Of a stretch of 64,000 nt of DNA, positions 59,656 to 64,000 are shown piece by piece. The position numbers were made by a program, and so were the translations under genes. The stretch covers positions 16,368,001 to 16,432,000 of the forward strand of contig OZ316897.1 in NCBI GenBank assembly GCA_973895155.1, in the 5' to 3' direction. The first letter of the stretch is position 1; every line of letters starts with the position of its first letter. This DNA is from Marsupella aquatica. Its lineage: Eukaryota > Marchantiophyta. The notes below the pieces were generated by a model, which worked only from the letters and a program-made list of their open reading frames with translations, was not told the origin of the DNA and searched no databases.

Positions 59656-59672
59656 GGGATACGCCGTATCCC
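59656..59672. repeat. Isolated copy of the GGGATACGCCGTATCCC palindrome
   Basis: The last recognisable member of this repeat family, upstream of both minus-strand promoters. It probably lies close to the right border of the element that carries the family. Confidence 0.85.
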
Positions 59673-59769
59673 TGCTTCGGATTCAAGTCATTTTTTCCTA
59701 TTTTAATAATCTAAAATCTGGGTTATTAGAGGGAATACTAATTCCGTATCCAACACTTTTTTGCCTTAG

Positions 59770-60688
59770 AATGTTTTTCCGCCGCGGGCAAAATGAGAAG
59801 TGTGGTCACACTTCTCGTTTGATCCGTCACTATGTTCCTAGGGGATGGATAGATGAGGCGGCACGAGAGGCGGACTACAAGGATGATAGACTCACTGGGG
59901 CATCAAAAGAGCATCTCTTAAGCTCAGCGGAGCGTTTGCAACTCACAACATTTATGTTTTACAACTCACCAGAGGTTGTAGGGGAGTGGACATCGTTTTA
60001 TGAGGAGGAGAAGCAAAGTAGTCAACGACCACGGATATTTCCTAAGTTTCACCCATACATGAAGTCAAAGTTGTTAGAAGTGGATGCCTTGGTGGGTACA
60101 AGGGAGAGTGTATTGCATTATCCAGAGGTGACTGATAAGCTTTGTACCCTTGTTCATGGTCCACTACTTATAGTCACAACTCGGACTGCCATGTGGTCCA
60201 AGGGAAGATACTTTCGTGTGGAACGACTTGATGAGAAGAGGGCACCTACACAAGATTGTGGGGTCATGGGTTGGTTCACCCAGGATTCACAGAGTAGCAC
60301 ATCGAACAGGAATCCCATTTGGTCCACTATCGCTCATTATGGAAAGATTGAGGAGATCCTAACTATGAAGTACCATGCACATACCACTTTGGAGGAAGTG
60401 GTATTGAAGTGCAAATGGTTCAAGATGAATCTTGTGGGCCACAATCGTACATGTGAGGATGATGCATGCGGATTTACTCGGTTGAAGACAAGTGTTATCA
60501 GTTCAAATTGGAGGTCTTCAGATCCGTTTGCATTCCCACATCACCTTGAGCAATGTTTTTACCTACCTTATCCGGATGACTCAATTTGGTCTATTGTGAT
60601 GCCATATATCCCTCGATCACAATCCATAGTCCAGGATAGACCCAACATAGTTGTAGTGGAAGATGATGTCATCCCCTCCACCACTTAG
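59770..60688 (+). pseudogene. CACTA-associated DUF4216-type protein fragment
   Basis: About 305 residues. The C-terminal 150 show the DUF4216 pattern that accompanies Tnp2/TNPD genes in plant CACTA elements: YGKIEEILTMKYHAHTTLEEVVLKCKWF, then DPFAFPHHLEQCFYLPYPDD and WSIVMPYIPRS. The upstream half (TSRLIRHYVPRGWIDEA, LLIVTTRTAMWSKGRYFRVE) fits the preceding TNPD region. There is no Tnp2 core in front of it; coding seems to begin abruptly around 59770 next to the palindrome-bearing element, so it is a truncated CACTA gene. The frame itself is unbroken to TAG at 60686. Confidence 0.75.
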
Positions 60689-60879
60689 CTAGTAAGTAGC
60701 AACTATAGCTAGCCCCCTACCATATTTGTGTTTATTTTCCTGGCATTATATATTTCTCGGCACTATATTTGTTTCTCAATGTCCACTCTTGCATAAAACA
60801 TATTCCATAAAGTATATCTAATACTTCTCTCAACCCCACTCAACTAAGGACCTCAAGATAACCAGTGTTCAATGGTCTA

Positions 60880-61375
60880 TTCGATGAAACTTGCATCGGA
60901 TATGCATCGGAGCACAAAAGGCTCAAGTGCATCAATTGTCTGATATCAAAACTATTGGAACACTCACATGCGATATTGGAAACATCAGACCCCTCATCCA
61001 ATGTTCCAAAAGAGGGATCCATATTTAACGCTTTGGAACCGTTTCCAATACTTTACCTTACGCAACCTATATCCGTAGAATTCTATTACAAAAAAAATCT
61101 CCGTTGTAATAAATATTGGAAATCTCCGATGGTGTCTATAACGCACATTGTATCCGATAACCTGAAGATTGGACCTTTGACAATACTGTTCCGGTCAAAT
61201 ATCCGATTCATTTTGTTTCAGACAGTTTCCAAAGTAACAAATCTGGGATATTGGTTGCGTTAGGAAACACATCGGACTAACTAAATCCGATGCAGTGCAC
61301 ATCGGACATTACAAAGGTATTTGTATCGGACAGTGTCCAATTCGATCTCTCCGGTTCGGACATGACAAAATAGTC
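60880..61375. repeat. Dispersed ATCGGA/TCCGAT motifs (subterminal-type repeats)
   Basis: At least nine copies of ATCGGA or its inverse TCCGAT occur in about 500 bp: about 60895, 60907, 61126, 61155, 61202, 61268, 61284, 61301 and 61324, with a relaxed one at 61389. They sit between the DUF4216 exon and the short acidic fragment, so in an intron or the subterminal zone of the CACTA relic. CACTA transposases are known to bind such short clustered repeats. Confidence 0.6.
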
Positions 61376-61486
61376 GCGTTTTGAGTATCGGAAAGTCATC
61401 AAAAATGTACTAGCTAGTGAACAAGACCTAATCATGCGCCAGCAATTGCAGTTCCACAGCTCTCATCAACAAGTCATGAGGAAGAC

Positions 61487-61657
61487 GTCATGAAGCAGTG
61501 GAGGGCTTCAATTTCCAAAAAACTCATGACTAAGGAGGATGCCAGACTTGAACGTGCAGTGCGAAGATACAAGCGATGGGAAGCAAAGGTCGAGAGGAAG
61601 AGAGAAATGGCTCAGGAGGAACAGAATGAAGATGAAGGGGATTCGGATGATGGGTGA
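61487..61657 (+). pseudogene. Short charged C-terminal exon, probably of the CACTA gene
   Basis: KKLMTKEDARLERAVRRYKRW, then KREMAQEEQNEDEGDSDDG and a stop at 61655. It is a basic helix followed by an acidic tail. It lies downstream of the DUF4216 fragment on the same strand and may be its last exon. Unrecognised otherwise. Confidence 0.3.
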
Positions 61658-62169
61658 TGGTATGGTGGATATGTCTAGAAGTGGCCGAAGGATTGAGTAA
61701 TCCATAATGTAGATTGTGTATTTACACTTGTGGGCAATGAGCAGAGATTTTTGCGAAGTTGTGCACTCTGCAATAGTCTTTGATATTTTTAGCCAGGTGA
61801 AATTGCCAATTTTACAGCTTGGCTTTGCCCTCTAGCACTTTGTTCAGCATTGTGTAAGTTAGAATGCAGGGATTTTATTTAATTTAGAGAGGTAGTGCTA
61901 TCTCCAATTCTGTAGCAAACAATCGGGCACAACAATTTTGTTGTACACAATGCCACTTCTGTAGGCAGTCAATTTGAAGGAGCACGATTGGTGCAAGTTT
62001 CAATTGAAGTTTTAAGTTTTAACACATTTGTACATGCAGGTCTTGGCCTACTTTCTAAACTTGACTAACATAATCAAATCTATGACCATTGCCTTTCAGA
62101 TTCCACGAGTGCTCACATAATCATTTCAGAGCATGTAATGTGTCTTTGAATCATGGATTGTTCGGGTGG
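61658..62169. other. Intergenic, no gene recognised
   Basis: AT-rich sequence with stops in all frames; no repeat or RNA gene recognised. Confidence 0.45.
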
Positions 62170-62421
62170 CTGCCATATATATTGTTTCCAGTCAGAAGTG
62201 GGAAGTAGGCTTCCATGGCTCCCTGCTCCTGGCCTTTGGTCCCAATCTTGAGGTAGCTTTTCATCTCCTTCGTCCTCAACGTACAATCATGTTGTGTAAA
62301 ATAACACAATGATGCTATGCATATTATTTGATCACAACACTATAATGAATTCGTTCAAGATTCCGAATAATTGCAAATCTTGCTTGAAGAACTCCAAATG
62401 CTCTCTCAACATCCTTCCTTG

Positions 62422-62431
62422 CTCCTTCTTG
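62422..62431. repeat. 10-bp target duplication (CTCCTTCTTG), left copy
   Basis: Identical to 62977-62986; the two copies border the MITE. Removing the insertion and one copy brings the Harbinger segments FSKMS and QEGARKDVERAF next to each other. Confidence 0.75.
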
Positions 62432-62976
62432 GGGTAGCGAGGATCATCACTTATCAGCCACTGATAACTGATATCAACGGCTGATATCAGTTATCAGTTT
62501 TTCCGTTGAAATGTTTTTGAATCTCAGCTGAGCAACTGAGATAACGATTTTGCATTTCCACGCATCTCAGCTAGGCAGCTGAGATTGACTCAATCTCAGC
62601 TGACCTCGCCGAGATCGGCGGGTGGACAAAAAAAATGGGAAAAAAAAATTTAAAATTATTTTCTTGAAAATTTCAAAACCAAAAAGAAAATTGAAAAAAA
62701 AATCTGCCTAGATTCGGTGTCCGTACCGTACGGACACCTGGTCATATCGGCTGGCCCCGCCGAGAAGCGATGTCCATACGGTACGAACACACATAGTGAA
62801 ATTTTTTTTCAAAAAAGGTTTTTTTTTCTTCATCAAATTTTGAGAAAAAAAATTAATAATGATTTTTTGGCATTTTTTTTCGGCGCCGCATCTTGGCGGC
62901 CTCTCTGAGATGATGTAACGACTGATATCAGGTCGAATGATGAAAACGACTGATAACTGATGATGTTCCTTTACTC
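62432..62976. mobile_element. Mutator-like MITE inserted in the Harbinger gene
   Basis: A 545-bp non-coding insertion flanked by a 10-bp duplication CTCCTTCTTG (62422-62431 and 62977-62986). The ends are imperfect inverted repeats: the left reads ATCATCACTTATCAGCC at 62443, and the right, on the other strand, reads ATCATCAGTTATCAGTC. Internally there are nested hairpins of GATATCAGTTATCAG and ATCTCAGCTGA type and long A/T runs. Duplication length (9-11 bp) and the lack of genes fit a Mutator-type MITE. Confidence 0.75.
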
Positions 62977-64000
62977 CTCCTTCTTGACATTTTCGAAAAC
63001 CACTTCATGGCCTCTCCTTGTGGCAATGCAATAGTTTTAACAAAAATTGACCATTTTGGATATATCCCGTCTGTGAGGAGGTAGTATCTATTATACTCTA
63101 CTCCATTTGCTTCACTTCTGAGCATATTGTTCACCAAGGGTGATCTGTCCACAGTGAGGTAGTTGTTGCATCCAAGGAGTCCAAAATATGCATGCCAGAA
63201 TCACAATGACTGATCTGCTACTCCTTCTAGGACAATTGATTTCTCCCGTCTTTGTTTGTGAAAAGGCCTTGCCAGGCAATAGGGCAATTTTTCCATCTGT
63301 AGTGCATACAATCTAAAGAGCCAAACATTCCAGGGAATCCTCTGGCCTCATTGATCAAGAATGTCTCTCCAAGTGGTGGGTTGTCTGAGATAATGTGCCT
63401 CAAACACCTCACGTCTGGCCCTACAAAATTTCTTCAGAGAGCCCAATGCAGTAGTTTCTGCAATTCAACAATACTCGTCCATGGCATCAGCAGAAACTCC
63501 GAGTGAAATCTGGCGAAGAGTAGCAGTAATCTTTTGAATTCAAGAAAGACCCAATTTTCCAGCAGCATCTCGCTTCTGGATGAAATATTCATCATGTTCA
63601 CAGACAACATTATGAATCTTCCAAAACAGGTGCCTTCTCATTCTAAATGGATGCCTAAAGTGAGCATCTGTGTAAACAGGATTGACTCAAAAATAGTCAT
63701 CCCATATACATTTGTGCCCTACTTTCGAGTCGCGATCAATGTTCAGTGATTTTCCTGGCCTTGATCCACCACGAACCGACACCCTGTGCGGATTGTACCA
63801 ATCCATCAGATTCAGTGGTTCATTGATTGTCGTCTCTTCCCAGAATTTTTGCTCTACTTCAAGCTCTGCCAATTTGTCTTGTATCTGCTTCTGAAATTTT
63901 ACATGCCAATCTTGGTGCAAGGCTATGGTATTGATTGGGCTTGACATTCTTCAAAGGATTGGTGATGACAAGCAGAAGAACCAAGCCCACGCAAACTATG

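Larger units (their letters stand above)
62170..63947 (-). pseudogene. PIF/Harbinger transposase (HARBI1-like, DDE), interrupted
   Basis: Read leftward from 63947: MDWYNPHRVSVRGGS, then HPFRMRRHLFWKIHN (helical N-terminal part), ARGFPGMFGSLDCMHYRWKNCPIAWQG near 63350-63260, YYLLTDGIYPKWSIFVKTI near 63080-63025, and, beyond a MITE, QEGARKDVERAFGVLQARFAIIRN near 62430-62350. These are the landmark motifs of the plant PIF/Harbinger DDE nuclease: GxLDCMH with the first Asp, the LxDGIYP Asp, and the Glu in KDVERAFGVLQ. Stops and frame changes (near 63230, 63100 and 63540) and the 545-bp insertion make it a pseudogene. Confidence 0.85.

Noticed and set aside
47560-59774. TTAGAATGT occurs at 47560-47568 and 59766-59774, near the proposed ends of the 12-kb block, as if a 9-bp target duplication
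   Set aside because: The sequences outside differ in origin (Copia on the left, a CACTA DUF4216 frame on the right) and do not join into one gene; a 9-mer match in AT-rich DNA is weak evidence.
1-64000. CRISPR arrays, tRNA or rRNA genes
   Set aside because: The repeats seen are tandem or palindromic, with no CRISPR-type unique spacers or cas genes. I recognised no tRNA cloverleaf or rRNA sequence, although a formal tRNA scan was not possible.

Overview
This window is almost entirely transposable-element sequence from a nuclear genome of the green-plant lineage. Four things point there: interstitial TTTAGGG telomere-type repeats (6953-6978, 7148-7166), a plant-style Copia RT/RNase H fragment, a Ty3/Gypsy gag with zinc knuckles, and spliced GT-AG genes with TATA boxes plus one G-box. 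The mix of Tnp2-like, SNF2-RING, DUF7869-like and ParB/methyltransferase transposon genes is unlike typical angiosperm heterochromatin. A charophyte alga, bryophyte, lycophyte or fern is plausible, but I cannot name the species. I see no ordinary housekeeping gene. Family names are from recognition of motifs by eye; no search was run.

Left part (1-22.98 kb). A Tnp2-like (Transposase_21) gene has been broken by two insertions of one Gypsy family that has a very long LTR (4657 bp when complete). Insertion 1 is a retrotransposon whose 5' LTR (1738-4301, minus) and 3' LTR (12451-14946, plus) share the target duplication ATATG. Its gag runs off the left edge. The gene halves at its two ends join exactly in frame, yet lie on opposite strands about 10 kb apart, so there is an inversion or a misassembly here. 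Insertion 2 is a solo LTR (16221-20877) with target duplication ATCCA; removing it also restores the frame. The LTR itself carries a long open frame (about 1200 codons, now broken) for a basic, plant-transposon-like, coiled-coil protein. A third LTR copy (8161-12404) is internally inverted, contains a 100-N gap and is fused to the 3' LTR through a 16-bp inverted repeat.

Middle (23.7-35 kb). Next come a mobile-domain-like, acidic, coiled-coil region and, in the same frame, a RAD5/RAD16-class SNF2-RING helicase gene with introns and stops. Its introns share a GGGGTAT-rich motif with the Tnp2 gene's intron, so the two may belong to one element. At 30.3-34.4 kb is a second decayed transposase-like gene, followed by a 73-bp minisatellite.

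Right part (35.6-59.7 kb), the most interesting region. Two blocks each pair (i) a DUF7869-type, RNase H-fold transposase-like gene with (ii) a multidomain gene containing a ParB-like domain and a beta-class DNA methyltransferase-like domain. In the second block the methyltransferase gene also ends in a Ulp1-type protease. Each block is strewn with its own hairpin-forming repeats: GGGTCGCTC arms in the 39.5-44.9 kb block, and GGGATCCGTGGATCCC and GGGATACGCGGTATCCC in the 48.3-59.7 kb block. Many sit in introns and 5' leaders. I propose these as candidate large DNA transposons that encode their own methyltransferase and carry dispersed recognition repeats. A truncated Copia fragment lies between the blocks.

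Far right (59.7-64 kb). A CACTA-type DUF4216 fragment is followed by a decayed PIF/Harbinger transposase gene on the minus strand, which is split by a 545-bp Mutator-like MITE with a 10-bp target duplication.

Nearly every coding region has stops or frameshifts. Several frameshifts lie in homopolymer runs, so assembly error and true decay cannot always be told apart.
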